NCBI GenBank assembly: GCA_044224905.1
Contig: JBGAJN010000002.1
Coordinates: forward strand, 1,488,001 to 1,552,000
Length of the DNA stretch: 64,000 nucleotides
Direction: 5' to 3'
DNA from: JBGAJN01 sp044224905
Lineage (GTDB): Bacteria; Verrucomicrobiota; Verrucomicrobiia; Limisphaerales; JBGAJN01
Numbering within the stretch: position 1 is the stretch's first letter; every line of letters begins with the position of its first letter. The position numbers and the translations under genes are program-made. Below, one piece after another: positions 1-10,100 of this stretch. The notes beneath the pieces were generated by a model that saw only the letters and a program-made list of their open reading frames with translations, was not told the DNA's origin and searched no databases.

Positions 1-689
1 TCACCGTTGGCAGCTACGGGCTCGGCGCGCTCAACAAGTTGCTCGTGCTGATGGCGGGCTTTTATCTCACGGCGGGAATGTTCGTCGTGATCGTCCTCGG
101 CGGCATCGCATGGTGGTCCGGATTCTCCATCTTCCGCTACCTCATCTACATCAAGGACGAGTTGCTGCTGGTCCTCGGCACGAGTTCCTCCGAGACCGCG
201 TTGCCCGGGATGATCGAGAAAATGCAGCGCCTCGGTTGCGCGAAATCCACGGTCGGTTTGGTCGTTCCCACCGGCTACAGCTTCAACCTCGACGGCACAA
301 ATATTTACATGGCGATGGCCGCGGTGTTCCTCGCGCAAGCCACGAACACGCCGCTCGATCTCCAGCACCAGATCAGCTTGCTCATCATCGCGATGGTCAC
401 GTCCAAAGGCGCGAGCGGCGTGACGGGTGCGGGCTTTGTCACGTTGGCGGCGACGCTTGCGGCGGTGCCCGGCATTCCGGTGGAATCGCTGGCGATTCTC
501 GTGGGCATCGATCGCTTCATGAGCGAATGCCGCGCTTTGACCAATCTCGTCGGCAACGGCGTGGCGACCGTCGTGATCAGCCGTTGGGAGAAGGAACTGA
601 CGAAGGAAACGCTGCAGGCCAACTTGCGCAATCCGCCGCCCGCTGCACCGTTGCGCGCGCCCGTGTTGGCCGAAACCGAGGAGTCGTGA
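1..689 (+). CDS. dctA: C4-dicarboxylate (Na+/H+) symporter DctA-type, C-terminal part
   Basis: The frame is already open at base 3, so this is the 3' part (about 228 residues) of a dicarboxylate/amino-acid:cation symporter; its start lies before the window. The visible part holds family hallmarks: the serine-rich GTSSSETALP re-entrant loop, the FNLDGTNIYMA motif that binds substrate and cation, and the late helix containing RALTNLVGNGVATVVI. Members take up succinate, fumarate and malate, or glutamate/aspartate, with protons or sodium across the inner membrane. A short hydrophilic, proline/alanine-rich tail ends the protein. fdhD starts 12 bp downstream and may be cotranscribed. The family is certain; exact substrate (dicarboxylate or glutamate) is inferred from the motif resemblance to DctA. 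Confidence 0.9.
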   Translation, partial: TVGSYGLGALNKLLVLMAGFYLTAGMFVVIVLGGIAWWSGFSIFRYLIYIKDELLLVLGTSSSETALPGMIEKMQRLGCAKSTVGLVVPTGYSFNLDGTNIYMAMAAVFLAQATNTPLDLQHQISLLIIAMVTSKGASGVTGAGFVTLAATLAAVPGIPVESLAILVGIDRFMSECRALTNLVGNGVATVVISRWEKELTKETLQANLRNPPPAAPLRAPVLAETEES

Positions 690-701
690 GAGAGTGTCGG
701 C

Positions 702-1529
702 GTGCGCGAGATGAACAGCGGGGCGTCCAGTTCGATCAAGATCCGTCGGGTGCAGGTGGGCAAGGCGCCTGTCGAAAGCGATGATCTAGTCGCTCGCGAA
801 GAGCCGTTGGAGATTCGCGTTCGCGGACGCGGCATCGCCGTGACGATGCGCACGCCGGGCCACGACGACGAACTCGCCGCCGGTTTTCTCCTCGCCGAAG
901 GATTGATCCGCGAGCGCCGCGAGATCGTCGACATCGCGCACTGCACGCAAGGGGAAGCCGCCCACCTTGGCAACACGCTCAACGTCTTCGTTGCGCCCTC
1001 TGTCGAGGTGGACTTCGATCAACTTACGCGCCACGTCTTCGCGTCTTCGAGCTGTGGCTTGTGCGGAAAAGCAACGATCGAAGCCGTCCAACAACACTTC
1101 GCGCCCGTGGAATCCAAGGTGACGGTGACGGCGGAGACGCTCGCGGCTTTGCCCGGGAAATTGCGCGCGGCGCAAGCGACCTTTGAAGAGACCGGCGGCC
1201 TTCACGCCGCGGCGATCTTCACGCGTCGCGGGAAATTGATCGTGTTGCGCGAAGATGTCGGGCGGCACAACGCCGTCGACAAGGTGCTCGGCTACGGATT
1301 GCTCCACCATCTGTTGCCCTTCGATCAACACGTGCTGCTCGTGAGTGGTCGCGCGTCGTTTGAGATTCTCCAGAAAGCGCTCGCCGCCCGGGTGGCCGTC
1401 ATCGCGGCCGTGTCCGCGCCGTCGAGTTTGGCGGTGGAGTTTGCGCGCGAGAGCGGGCAGACGCTTGTGGGCTTTCTTCGCGGCGGCAAGATGAACGTCT
1501 ACTCGCGACCCGAGCGGATCGTTGGCTGA
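702..1529 (+). CDS. fdhD: formate dehydrogenase accessory sulfurtransferase FdhD
   Basis: FdhD carries sulfur from the cysteine desulfurase IscS to the bis-MGD cofactor of formate dehydrogenase, which is needed for activity. The 275-residue product shows the conserved SSSCGLCGK loop whose CxxC cysteines carry the sulfur, then REDVGRHNAVDKVLG and VSGRASFEILQKAL, which bind the nucleotide cofactor. The start could be GTG at 702 or ATG at 711, which differ by three codons. It follows the symporter gene by 12 bp. The formate dehydrogenase it should serve is encoded about 11 kb away (12572-16764) on the other strand, so accessory gene and enzyme are in the same region but not in one operon. Confidence 0.95.
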   Translation: MREMNSGASSSIKIRRVQVGKAPVESDDLVAREEPLEIRVRGRGIAVTMRTPGHDDELAAGFLLAEGLIRERREIVDIAHCTQGEAAHLGNTLNVFVAPSVEVDFDQLTRHVFASSSCGLCGKATIEAVQQHFAPVESKVTVTAETLAALPGKLRAAQATFEETGGLHAAAIFTRRGKLIVLREDVGRHNAVDKVLGYGLLHHLLPFDQHVLLVSGRASFEILQKALAARVAVIAAVSAPSSLAVEFARESGQTLVGFLRGGKMNVYSRPERIVG

Positions 1530-1604
1530 ACGATCGAGCGCGGTGGTTGGCAGTGTGTTGTTTTTGCTCGCGATAGGGCAGGGTGCGCTTCAAAATTTCC
1601 CGCG

Positions 1605-2294
1605 ATGGAATCACAACTGCCACCGCTCACGCCGGGCACGCTTTATCTGGTCGCCACGCCAATCGGCAATCTGGAGGACATCACGCTGCGTGCGTTGCGC
1701 ACGTTGAAAGAGTGCGATGTCATCGCGGCGGAGGACACCCGGCATACGGGGCAGTTGCTGAAACACTTCGGCATCAGCCGGCCGATGATCAGCTATTTTC
1801 AATTCAACGAAGCCAAGCGCAGCGAGGAAATCATCGAGCGTTTGAAACGCGGCGAGAAAGTATCGCTCGTGACTGATGCCGGCAGCCCGGGCATCAGCGA
1901 TCCGGGTGAACGCGTGGTGAAGGCCGCGCTGGCTGCGGGTTGTCGCGTCGAGTCCGTGCCCGGCGCGTGCGCGCTCGTCGCGGGGTTGACGGCGAGTGGA
2001 TTGCCGACGGATGAGTTTCATTTCATTGGCTTCCTGCCGCACAAATCCGGGCAACGCCGCAACCAGCTCGAGGCGCTCAAGCAATTCTCGGGGACGCTGG
2101 TGATGTATGAGTCGCCATATCGCATTGAGAAGTTGCTGACGGAGTTGAGCGAGGTTTTTCCCGAACGACAGGTCGTGCTCGCGCGGGAACTGACGAAAAA
2201 GTTCGAGGAGTTTCGTCGCGGCACCGCGGCGGAATTGCTCGTGTCCGTGCGGACGCGTCCGCCCAAGGGCGAGTTCGTGGTTTTGGTTGCCTGA
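1605..2294 (+). CDS. rsmI: 16S rRNA (cytidine(1402)-2'-O)-methyltransferase RsmI
   Basis: RsmI 2'-O-methylates C1402 in the decoding centre of 16S rRNA, using S-adenosylmethionine. The 229-residue protein opens with the tetrapyrrole-methylase-type signature GTLYLVATPIGNLEDITLRA, followed by AEDTRHTGQLL, VSLVTDAGSPGISDPG and the closing KGEFVVLV strand. It is shorter than the roughly 280-residue E. coli protein because the extra C-terminal domain is absent, which is common outside Proteobacteria. The ATG at 1605 is followed directly by family sequence, so this start is secure. The partner enzyme RsmH, which adds the N4-methyl to the same base, is also in this window (30016-31098). Confidence 0.95.
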   Translation: MESQLPPLTPGTLYLVATPIGNLEDITLRALRTLKECDVIAAEDTRHTGQLLKHFGISRPMISYFQFNEAKRSEEIIERLKRGEKVSLVTDAGSPGISDPGERVVKAALAAGCRVESVPGACALVAGLTASGLPTDEFHFIGFLPHKSGQRRNQLEALKQFSGTLVMYESPYRIEKLLTELSEVFPERQVVLARELTKKFEEFRRGTAAELLVSVRTRPPKGEFVVLVA

Positions 2295-2369
2295 ACGTGG
2301 CTTTTCGATTTTGATCCCACGCATCGGGCCGGTCGGAATCGCCGTGGCAGCCGGACCGGTGGAGCAATA

Positions 2370-3200
2370 ATGCAACAATTTCAACCGACACCTACGACCC
2401 AGGTCGCGGTCACCCTCCATAAGCCGGTGTTCTACACCTTTCTGGGAACGGCGATTCTCGTCTGGATCTTTGCGATCGCGGATCTGACGCTTTCGCCGTG
2501 GATGAAGTGGCTGGACGGCATGGTGTTCTTCATGGCGGCGATGACCATTCTTGTTTCATTGGGGCGGAGATTTCCCATTCAATACGTCGCGTTCACGGGA
2601 GTGATCATGATCGTTATCGCGGGAGCGGTGGAATTTTACGCGACGAAAAAGGGCCGGCCGTTTGGCTACGCGGTCTACACGGAGGAGTTGGGCCCGCGAA
2701 TCTCGGGCCGACTACCGTGGGCGGTTCCGTTTTTGTGGATCGGTTTCGTGCTGGGGAGTCGCGGGCTGGCGCGACTTATCCTGCGGCCGTGGCGCGAACA
2801 TCCGGAATACGGTTGGTGGGTGATCGGTCTGACCGCGGTGCTCGCGACAGCGCTCGACGCCTGTTACGAGCCATTCTCCGCGCACGTGCGGCACTATCGC
2901 GGATGGCAGACGTCGCCGAACAGTATTCACTGGTACGGCGTGCCGTGGGTGAACTTTGTCGGCTGGTTTGGAGTTTCACTCGCGCTATTGCTCCCTGTCT
3001 CGCCGCTGCTGATCAGCAAACAGCCGATTCGGCAGCCTTTCGACCGTCATCCCGCGATTGTCTGGTTGACCCTGCTGGCTTATTTCACGACCGCCAACGC
3101 GGCGCGCGGTTTGTGGACGGCGGTGGAACTGGGCGTTTTCCTGGGAGCGGTGGCGGGCTTCCTCGCGTGGAGAGGATCGCGGGTCGTTCTTCACGACTGA
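2370..3200 (+). CDS. CruF-like carotenoid biosynthesis family membrane protein
   Basis: A 276-residue polytopic protein with about seven hydrophobic segments. Its motifs fit the CruF/bacterioruberin carotenoid hydratase family (DUF422): an early acidic/aromatic patch (GRPFGYAVYTEELGPRI), W-rich helices, an internal ALDACYEPFSAHV and a late YGVPWVNFVGWF segment. Family members add water to the psi end of acyclic carotenoids in the membrane. No crt genes surround it, so the pathway cannot be confirmed from the window. The ATG at 2370 begins a hydrophilic stretch before the first helix. It converges on the CNNM gene at 3236. The family call is motif recognition by eye and the reaction is inferred. 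Confidence 0.6.
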   Translation: MQQFQPTPTTQVAVTLHKPVFYTFLGTAILVWIFAIADLTLSPWMKWLDGMVFFMAAMTILVSLGRRFPIQYVAFTGVIMIVIAGAVEFYATKKGRPFGYAVYTEELGPRISGRLPWAVPFLWIGFVLGSRGLARLILRPWREHPEYGWWVIGLTAVLATALDACYEPFSAHVRHYRGWQTSPNSIHWYGVPWVNFVGWFGVSLALLLPVSPLLISKQPIRQPFDRHPAIVWLTLLAYFTTANAARGLWTAVELGVFLGAVAGFLAWRGSRVVLHD

Positions 3201-3235
3201 GGGCTGGCTGGTTGTGCTGCGGAACCTCTCCCCGA

Positions 3236-4585
3236 CTACGCTTCTGATTCGGGCTTATCGCTCGGCTCCGTCGGCTTGGGAATTGCGGTCAATCGGAGCT
3301 GCGTCACGCGCAAGCCATCGCGCGCCTCGACTTTCAGCTCGAAGTTGCCCAACCGCAATACGTCGCCCTCCTTGGGAAATCCGCCGTGACGCTGCATTAC
3401 GAGGCCGTTGACGGTGGTGACGCCTTCGTCAGTCAAGGGTTCGCCAATCAACTCGGCGAGTTCGTGCAGCGGTAGCGCACCGGACAATTCCCAGACTGTG
3501 TCCCCTTTCTTTTCGACGAGCGGCTTTTCCTGATCGAACTCGTCCTGAATCTGCCCGACCAATTCTTCGAGGATGTTTTCCAACGTCACCAACCCGACGG
3601 TGCCGCCGTATTCGTCGACGACGATGGCGAGGTGAAGTCGGCGATCAAGAAACAAGCTGAGCAGGCGTTCGAGTCGGGCGGTCTCCGGCACGTAGATGAG
3701 GCTTTTCGTCACTGGCCGCAGATCCGCCCCGGTGTGCGCTTTGATGCGGTGCGCGAATAGATCCTTCACGTGAACCACGCCGAGGGTCTTGTCGAGGTCG
3801 CCATTTTCACACAGCGGAAAACGGGAGTAACGCGTGCGCTCGGCGATATCGAGGCACTCGGAGATGGTCGCCATCGTGTTGAGCCCGGCGATTTCCTGTC
3901 GGGGGCGCATCACGTCCCGAACCCGCCGGTGCTGAAGGTCGAGCGCGTTGAGGACGAGGTCGCGCCCGAGCGTGGTGCCGCCGGAGTGTTTCTGCGAGGC
4001 GGTGAAGAACAGGCGCAGTTCCTCCTCGGAATGGCTCATCTCCGATTCGCTGACGGGTTGGATGCCCACGGAACGCAGCAGCCACAGTGAGGTGTGATTG
4101 AGCGCCCAGATGAAAGGATAAGAAGCGCGGTGAAACCAAGCCAGCGGGTAGGCGACCCAGAGCGAGGTGGGTAACGGCTGTTGAATCGCCAACATTTTTG
4201 GGGCTTGTTCGCCCGCCGTGATGTGCAGAAACGTGATGGCGGAGAAACCGAAAAGAAAACCCAGCGAGTGTTGCACTTGCTCGGACTCGATGCTCAGCCA
4301 GGACAACACTGGCGACAGTGCCTCGGTGAACACCGCTTCCCCGATCCAGCCCAGGCCCAGGCTGGCCAGTGTAATGCCCAGCTGGCAGGCGCTGAGTGAG
4401 GCGTCGAGGTTCTTGATGACCTGCCGCGCCATGCGGGCGCGCCGGTGTCCTTTTTCGGCGAGCGAGACGAGCTGCGTGTCGCGTACTTTGACCAGTGCGA
4501 ACTCGGCCGCCACGAAGAAGCCGTTCAAGAACACCAGCAGGAAGACTGCGGCGAACTTCAATACGATGACGGTGGTTACGTCCAT
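3236..4585 (-). CDS. CNNM/CBS-domain (CorC/HlyC-type) membrane protein, third of a tandem trio
   Basis: A 449-residue protein with the standard CNNM order: N-terminal DUF21/CNNM membrane domain (four hydrophobic segments, signature FVAAEFALVKVRDTQL and the ASLGLGWIGE turn), a CBS pair starting at VRDVMRPRQEIAGL, and a C-terminal CorC/HlyC transporter-associated domain ending in DGLRVTQLRL. Relatives are implicated in Mg2+ or Co2+ homeostasis; the old haemolysin name is not supported functionally. It starts 3 bp after the second trio member's stop codon, so the three form one operon reading leftward. Of the trio this is the only one with the clearest complete three-domain layout. Ion specificity is not readable. 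Confidence 0.9.
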   Translation of the reverse strand: MDVTTVIVLKFAAVFLLVFLNGFFVAAEFALVKVRDTQLVSLAEKGHRRARMARQVIKNLDASLSACQLGITLASLGLGWIGEAVFTEALSPVLSWLSIESEQVQHSLGFLFGFSAITFLHITAGEQAPKMLAIQQPLPTSLWVAYPLAWFHRASYPFIWALNHTSLWLLRSVGIQPVSESEMSHSEEELRLFFTASQKHSGGTTLGRDLVLNALDLQHRRVRDVMRPRQEIAGLNTMATISECLDIAERTRYSRFPLCENGDLDKTLGVVHVKDLFAHRIKAHTGADLRPVTKSLIYVPETARLERLLSLFLDRRLHLAIVVDEYGGTVGLVTLENILEELVGQIQDEFDQEKPLVEKKGDTVWELSGALPLHELAELIGEPLTDEGVTTVNGLVMQRHGGFPKEGDVLRLGNFELKVEARDGLRVTQLRLTAIPKPTEPSDKPESEA

Positions 4586-4588
4586 GGG

Positions 4589-5575
4589 CTAGAGGCTCAC
4601 CTCGCCGAAGATGATTTTGAAAATATCCTGAATGCTCACGATGCCTACCTCGCGGCGGCTGGGACCGAGAACGAGCGCGAGCCGCTGCCCCGCCCGCCGC
4701 ATCCGTTGCAGCGCGACTTCGAGCCGCATGTCTTCCTCGAGGAACAAGGCGGGCTTCACCAGTTCGCCGGCGGTGGTGGCGTTGTCGCCATCAGGGCGAA
4801 ACAATACGGAGTCCAATGTGATCAAGCCGACGATGCGCTTGCGGTTGCCGGTGTCGTCCCACACTGGCAGACGAGCAAAATGTTTCTCGCGGCAGAGTAT
4901 CTTCACCTCGTCGAGCGGAGTGGCGGTGGTCACGGTCACGGTTTTTTCGAGCGGGATGGTGACTTGGCGGACGGTGACGTTTTGCAGATCGAGCACCCGG
5001 TTGATCATCGCCCGTTCTTCGCTGGTGAGGTTTTGCGCGGACTCCTGCATCACCACGCGGAACTCCTCGCGGTTGCCGAAGAGATGGCCGGTGAACGCCT
5101 TGCCGCCGGTCCAGCGCAGGAGCCATTTCGAAAAGTGCGCGACCAGAGCGACGAGCGGCGCCAGCACAATGTGGATAAGGCGGAACGGGCGCGCCAGCAG
5201 CAGGCAGAGGCGGTTGGGGAACTGGCGGAACAGCAGCTTCGGCAACAACTCGCACAGAGTATAAAGCAAGAACGCCAGCACCAGCAGGCCGGCCACGAAG
5301 CGGAGCGGATGGGCGGCGACGATTTCGTGGAGTTTCATCACCAGCAACGCCACGGCGACGAGGTTCGCGAGCGTGTTGCCGACCAGAATCGTCCAGAGAA
5401 AGTTCTCGGGGTTTTCGAGGAAGCCGTGGAGCACCTTCGCATTGACGTGTCCTCGCCGCATCAACTGGCGGATGCGCAACCGGCTCAACGCGGAAACGCC
5501 GGCCTCCATTCCCGAGAAGAGGAACGACAGGAGCAGGGCGAGCGCCGTGATGGGAATAAATACGCCCGCGCTCAT
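4589..5575 (-). CDS. CNNM/CBS-domain membrane protein, second of the trio
   Basis: A 328-residue CNNM-family protein. The N-terminal membrane domain begins with several hydrophobic segments and SFLFSGMEAGVSALSRLRI. The CBS region contains VRQVTIPLEKTVTV and RIVGLITLDSVLF. It stops shortly after the CBS pair (…IVSIQDIFKIIFGEV) and lacks the C-terminal CorC/HlyC domain of its two neighbours. Its ATG overlaps the stop codon of the upstream trio member in an ATGA arrangement, a sign of translational coupling. That suggests the three products are made together and may hetero-oligomerise through their CBS domains, which in this family normally dimerise (inference). Confidence 0.87.
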   Translation of the reverse strand: MSAGVFIPITALALLLSFLFSGMEAGVSALSRLRIRQLMRRGHVNAKVLHGFLENPENFLWTILVGNTLANLVAVALLVMKLHEIVAAHPLRFVAGLLVLAFLLYTLCELLPKLLFRQFPNRLCLLLARPFRLIHIVLAPLVALVAHFSKWLLRWTGGKAFTGHLFGNREEFRVVMQESAQNLTSEERAMINRVLDLQNVTVRQVTIPLEKTVTVTTATPLDEVKILCREKHFARLPVWDDTGNRKRIVGLITLDSVLFRPDGDNATTAGELVKPALFLEEDMRLEVALQRMRRAGQRLALVLGPSRREVGIVSIQDIFKIIFGEVSL

Positions 5576-6819
5576 GCGTCGCGCCCTCCTCGCCCGGATA
5601 TCTCGACGAGCACTTCACGCACGCGCCGTTCGTCGACGGCTTGCGCCGTGAGCTTCAGCCCGTGCACGTGAATGGATTGCCCCTGTGCGGGTACGACTTC
5701 GCATTGGTCGATGAGCAAGCCGCCCATCGTTTCCACTTCCGGCACGTCCGGCAGGGCCGGGTATTCGCGACGGAAATCGTCCAATCGCATTGTGCCGTTC
5801 ACGCGCCAGCGACCTTCGCCAAGCTTCTTCATTACGAAACCCGTCGCTTCATCCGTGGTGCGGGCGCGACCGAAGACCTCGCCGAGGATGTCTTCCATCG
5901 TCACGATCCCGGCGGTGCCGCCAAACTCATCGAGCACCAGCGCCATGCCGCGGTGCTGGCGCTGCAAGCTCTTCAGGAGTTGCAGCAGGTTCATCGTTTC
6001 GGGAACGAACGAGGGGAACTCGATCGCGTCAGCAAGGTCGACGTTGGGATCGAGCAGCAAGCTGCGCGTGTCGAGGACACCGACGATCGTGTCGGGCGTT
6101 TCGTCATACATCGGCAACCGGCGGTGCCGGAACTTGCGCGCAGCCGTGAGCATGTCCTCAATCGACAGGTCATCCGGTATGCAGGCGAGCCGGGAGCGGG
6201 GTTGCATGACGTCGCGGACCATGCGCTGATCGAGGCTGATTATTTGAAGAATGATTTCCTTCTCGGACTTGGCCAGGGCGCCCTGCTGATGCGCGAGTTC
6301 AATCAGCTCGTGGTAATCTGCGTCGCTCAGGCCTGTCGCGGGCTTGATTGATTTGGGCACCATGACCGTCAGGATAAAGTGGGTGATGCTTTGGGCGGCG
6401 CGTTGCACCGGACGAGAAATATTCAACATCCACGCCATGGGCACCGCGATGCGGAGCGCCCACGCGTCCGGCGCGCGGACGGCGAGCGTCTTGGGAAGCA
6501 CTTCGCCGCCCACGAGGACAATTAGCAACGTGCTCGGCAATGCCAGCCAGATGGACCATTGCCCCTCCAGCGCCATCCACAAAGCGACACCGACGATGGC
6601 GGCATTGGCGACGGTGTTACCGAGCACAATGGCGGCGAGGAGGTCCTGCGGTTGATCGAGCAACTGCTGCACGAGTGCGCCCCGTTTGGCGGAGCGTTCC
6701 GTCAATTGCCGCGTCTGCCATTTTCCGAGCGAGAACAGCGCCGTCTCTGCCAATGCGAAGAGAAAGCTCGCCCCCGCGGATAACGCGACGATGACAAGGG
6801 CGACAATCGGTATTAGCAC
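5572..6819 (-). CDS. CNNM/CBS-domain membrane protein, first of the trio
   Basis: First gene of the leftward CNNM operon, about 415 residues from the GTG at 6819. The frame stays open to a GTG at 6981, but the residues before LIPIVALVIVALSA look like translated non-coding DNA, so I prefer the inner start. Features are FLFALAETALFSLGKW in the first membrane segment, GNTVANAAIVGVAL, a CBS pair starting at VRDVMQPRSRLACI, GTAGIVTMEDILGEVFG, and a C-terminal CorC/HlyC domain. It overlaps the next gene by four bases. Divergent from the VgrG-like gene across about 290 bp. Confidence 0.85.
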   Translation of the reverse strand: MLIPIVALVIVALSAGASFLFALAETALFSLGKWQTRQLTERSAKRGALVQQLLDQPQDLLAAIVLGNTVANAAIVGVALWMALEGQWSIWLALPSTLLIVLVGGEVLPKTLAVRAPDAWALRIAVPMAWMLNISRPVQRAAQSITHFILTVMVPKSIKPATGLSDADYHELIELAHQQGALAKSEKEIILQIISLDQRMVRDVMQPRSRLACIPDDLSIEDMLTAARKFRHRRLPMYDETPDTIVGVLDTRSLLLDPNVDLADAIEFPSFVPETMNLLQLLKSLQRQHRGMALVLDEFGGTAGIVTMEDILGEVFGRARTTDEATGFVMKKLGEGRWRVNGTMRLDDFRREYPALPDVPEVETMGGLLIDQCEVVPAQGQSIHVHGLKLTAQAVDERRVREVLVEISGRGGRDA

Positions 6820-7100
6820 CGAGAGGGAATTAGCAAGCCGTGGGGGAAAAGGAAACCGCAAAACCGCACCTTCCGGCAGAGGGGGGCGTAGTTCCCAATG
6901 CACGTTTCGTGTTCGCCAAGTTTCGTGCAGTCGAAACGCGGGTGTGTGGGTACCGGTGTTTTGTGAGTCGCTTCGGGACACTCGGCACGGAAGCGCGGCT
7001 GAGGGGCGCGGGTTGCGTCCGGGGCAGATTGCACCTTTGGGAAGCCGACTTCATTGCCGGAGCGGAGGGAGTCCTCCAGCGCGCCCGGGAAATCTTCAAC

Positions 7101-7106
7101 GGAGGA
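7101..7106 (+). promoter_or_regulatory. strong Shine-Dalgarno (GGAGGA) before the VgrG-like gene
   Basis: GGAGGA sits 5 bp before the ATG at 7112. This decides the start: the frame is open far upstream (to about 6686), but only this ATG has a ribosome site and is followed by a signal peptide. Most other genes in the window lack a recognisable Shine-Dalgarno sequence, so it stands out. Confidence 0.75.
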
Positions 7107-7111
7107 ACGTT

Positions 7112-10100
7112 ATGAAAAGGAAACTCATCGCTGCATTTCTGTCGATCGTGTCGTTAGTGGCGAGCACCACAATCTTGATGGCGCAGGTAACGTCCTTCAC
7201 GTACCAAGGGTTTCTTACGGATCGTGGCGCGCCGGCGAATGGGGCGTATGACCTGCAATTCAATCTCTACTCAGTGAACTCGGGCGGTAGTGCACTCACG
7301 TCGCCGATCGTGGTGAGTGACTTGAGGATCACCAACGGTCTGTTTTCCGTGAGTTTGAATTTTGGAAGTCAGTTCGCTGGTTCGGATCGGTGGTTGGAAA
7401 TCGGCTTTCGTTCGGGTGCGAGCAGTGGCTTCTTCACCAACGTGGTTCCGCGGCAAGTGATCACAGCGGTTCCCTACGCCATGTTCGCTCCGAGCGCGGG
7501 GACGGCGGGACTCGCCTCCAGCGTACCTGCAAATACGATCACCGCGTCCATGATTGCCGACGGCGCGGTCACCGCCAGCAAGATTGCCGCTGGGGTTATA
7601 CCGGGGAACCTTACCGACGGAGGGAGCGGCGCTTACTCGAGCTTTGTGGAATCGGCGCGTGCGTTCACGAAAGACGAAGCCTTGCCCTTTACGGCATTGC
7701 TGCCGGTAACAACCGTCGGCGGCACTCCTTCGTTGACGTTCTATCTCAATGGCTCGTCCTTCGGGACGATGGTGGGATGTTTCGGACGCGAGGCCATTTC
7801 CGAACCGTACAGCTTCGTCGTGGAAGTGATCGCGCCGTCGCCGAGTCTGGATCCCGACGCGCAATTCGGCCTGCCGGCTCGAGTCTCGTTCAATCGCTAC
7901 GGACGCAATAGCAGTTTCGCCGGCATCGTCACGGGATGCGCGCTCGCGGGCTACGATGGAACCAACGTGCTTTACACGTTTCGGCTGGAGCCGCCATTGG
8001 CCAACCTGGCGCGATGGAGCGGCTATCGAATTTTTCAAGAGCTTGCCGTTCCCGACATTGTTCAGGCCCACTATTCGGACACACTGGGGCTCACGTTGGT
8101 GGAATCGCTATCGGGTTCCTATCCGACTCGGGCCTACGCGGTACAATATGCCGAGACCCATCTGAATTTCTTCAATCGCCTTCTGGAAGAGGAGGGGATC
8201 TTTTATTATTTCCGCCAGAGCAGCTCGAACGTTCCAACTCTTACCTTGGGGGACGCTGCCTCGTCGTATGTAGCCGCGCCTTATTCCAGCTTGCCTTACT
8301 ACGGCAATGTGGCGGCCGACATCCCAGCGGGAACCGATTTCATTCGCAGTTTTCACAAGGCGCAACACCAGTCGACGTTCAAATACACCGTCGCGGGCTA
8401 CGATTTTAATCATCCGAGCTTGTCTCTTTACGGTTCGAGGCATGGGGAAATTGGAATCGGGGAAAAGTACGAATTTGGAACTAGTTTGATTGAGCCGGGC
8501 GATCTGGAGAGCCGTGCTCAAGTCTATAATGAACGCGAAGATGTGGAGCACCAAACGTTTGTCGCCGACGGCAACGCTGCCGATCTCCGGCCGGGCTACA
8601 AGTTTACGCTCGAAGACAATTCCGGTGCTGGTTTCACCGGCGACTACGTGGTGACGGCGGTGCGACACGCTGCGTTTCGGCGCCTTACCAATGGAAACCC
8701 CAGTTACTTTTACGGCAACCAACTCGAAGTCGTCCCGTACACGACCATCTTCCGTCCCGAACGAAAAACTCCCAAACCGGTCGCGCGTCCCTGCACGGCG
8801 ACGGTTGTGGGGCCGGCTGGCGAGGAAATCTACGTGGACTCACGCGGGCGGGTGAAAGTGCAATTCCGGTGGGATCGTGAAGGCTCGAGCGACGCCAACT
8901 CCAGTTGCTGGATCCGCACCACGACTCCCTGGTCGGGCATTGGTTGGGGAGCGTATTTCGTCCCCCGAATGGGGCAGGAAGTGCTCGTAGATTTTCTCTA
9001 CGGGGATCCTGATCAACCGATCATCACGGGAAATCTCTACAATGCTACGCATCCTGTGCCCTACGCCTTACCTGCAGAAAAAACCAAGAGCGGAATCAAA
9101 TCGCAATCCTCCAAAGGCGGAAGCGTCGCCGGCGGCAATGAACTCCGCTTCGAAGATAAGAAAGGCTCGGAGGAACTCTACCTCCACGGCGAAAAGAACA
9201 TGAATATCGTGACCGAGTACGATTTCACGCATTTGACCGGTCACGATTTTACCCAGACCGTCGATCACGACTGGACCAGTCGCGCGCGGCACGACTTCGT
9301 TCTGCAGGCCGACAATTCCCTCACCTTGAGTTCGGCGAGCATTCGATTGAATTCCGGGGCAGGCCTCGCCATCGGCACCACGAATAATCCCGCATACTCC
9401 CTCAGCACCACTGGGGCGGTTGCTGCTGCGGCGTTTCGCGGTGACGGTTCGGCAGTAAGCAATCTCTCCGCTGCCGCCATTGCCACGGGAACGCTCAGTG
9501 ACTCGCGGCTCTCGGCCAACGTTGCTTTGCGAACGGGAGGCAACGTTTTCACGGGCACACAAAACATCTTCAGCGGCAGCCTCCGCATGAACGATCAAGG
9601 CATCTTCTTTCGTGGCGGTTCCGACATTTACCACGGGCTGGGCTGGGTTTCCGCCGGGTCTTTCGGGGGCGCTAATCCCGATGGGCCGGTGCTGTTCGGC
9701 TGCGGTGGCGGTGGTTTGGGAACGCTGTGCAGTTCGCCGCAACTCGCGCTGGCGTGGAACAACCTCGGCAACGTGTGGATCGATCCCCACGGATCGAATA
9801 ACGGCGCGCTGACTCCGGGACTTCTCTTCGGCTCCAGCAGCAGCACTGAAGGGATTGGATCCAAGCGCACCAGCGGCGGCAATCAATACGGTCTCGACTT
9901 CTACACGTCCGGATCCAATCGCGTCAGCATCGCCAATAGTGGCAATGTCGGCATCGGCACGTCCAATCCGACTCGCAGGTTGCACGTGGTCGAACCGGAT
10001 GGCTTTGGTGGCGGTATCCAGGTGGGCGGCGTAGCGGCAGACGGAATTCCCAAGTTGATCAACTTTGGGGATGGCGATTACGTCCACATCGGAGAAAACG

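Noticed and set aside
6686..7111. Open frame upstream of the VgrG-like ATG, which would extend the protein by 142 residues
   Set aside because: It runs across the antisense of the CNNM gene start, has Arg/Ser-rich non-coding character, and the ATG at 7112 has both a Shine-Dalgarno and a signal peptide.
6820..7111. Riboswitch or sigma-54 promoter before the VgrG-like gene
   Set aside because: No conserved aptamer core and no GG-N10-GC pair found; only short stems such as CACG-TTT-CGTG.
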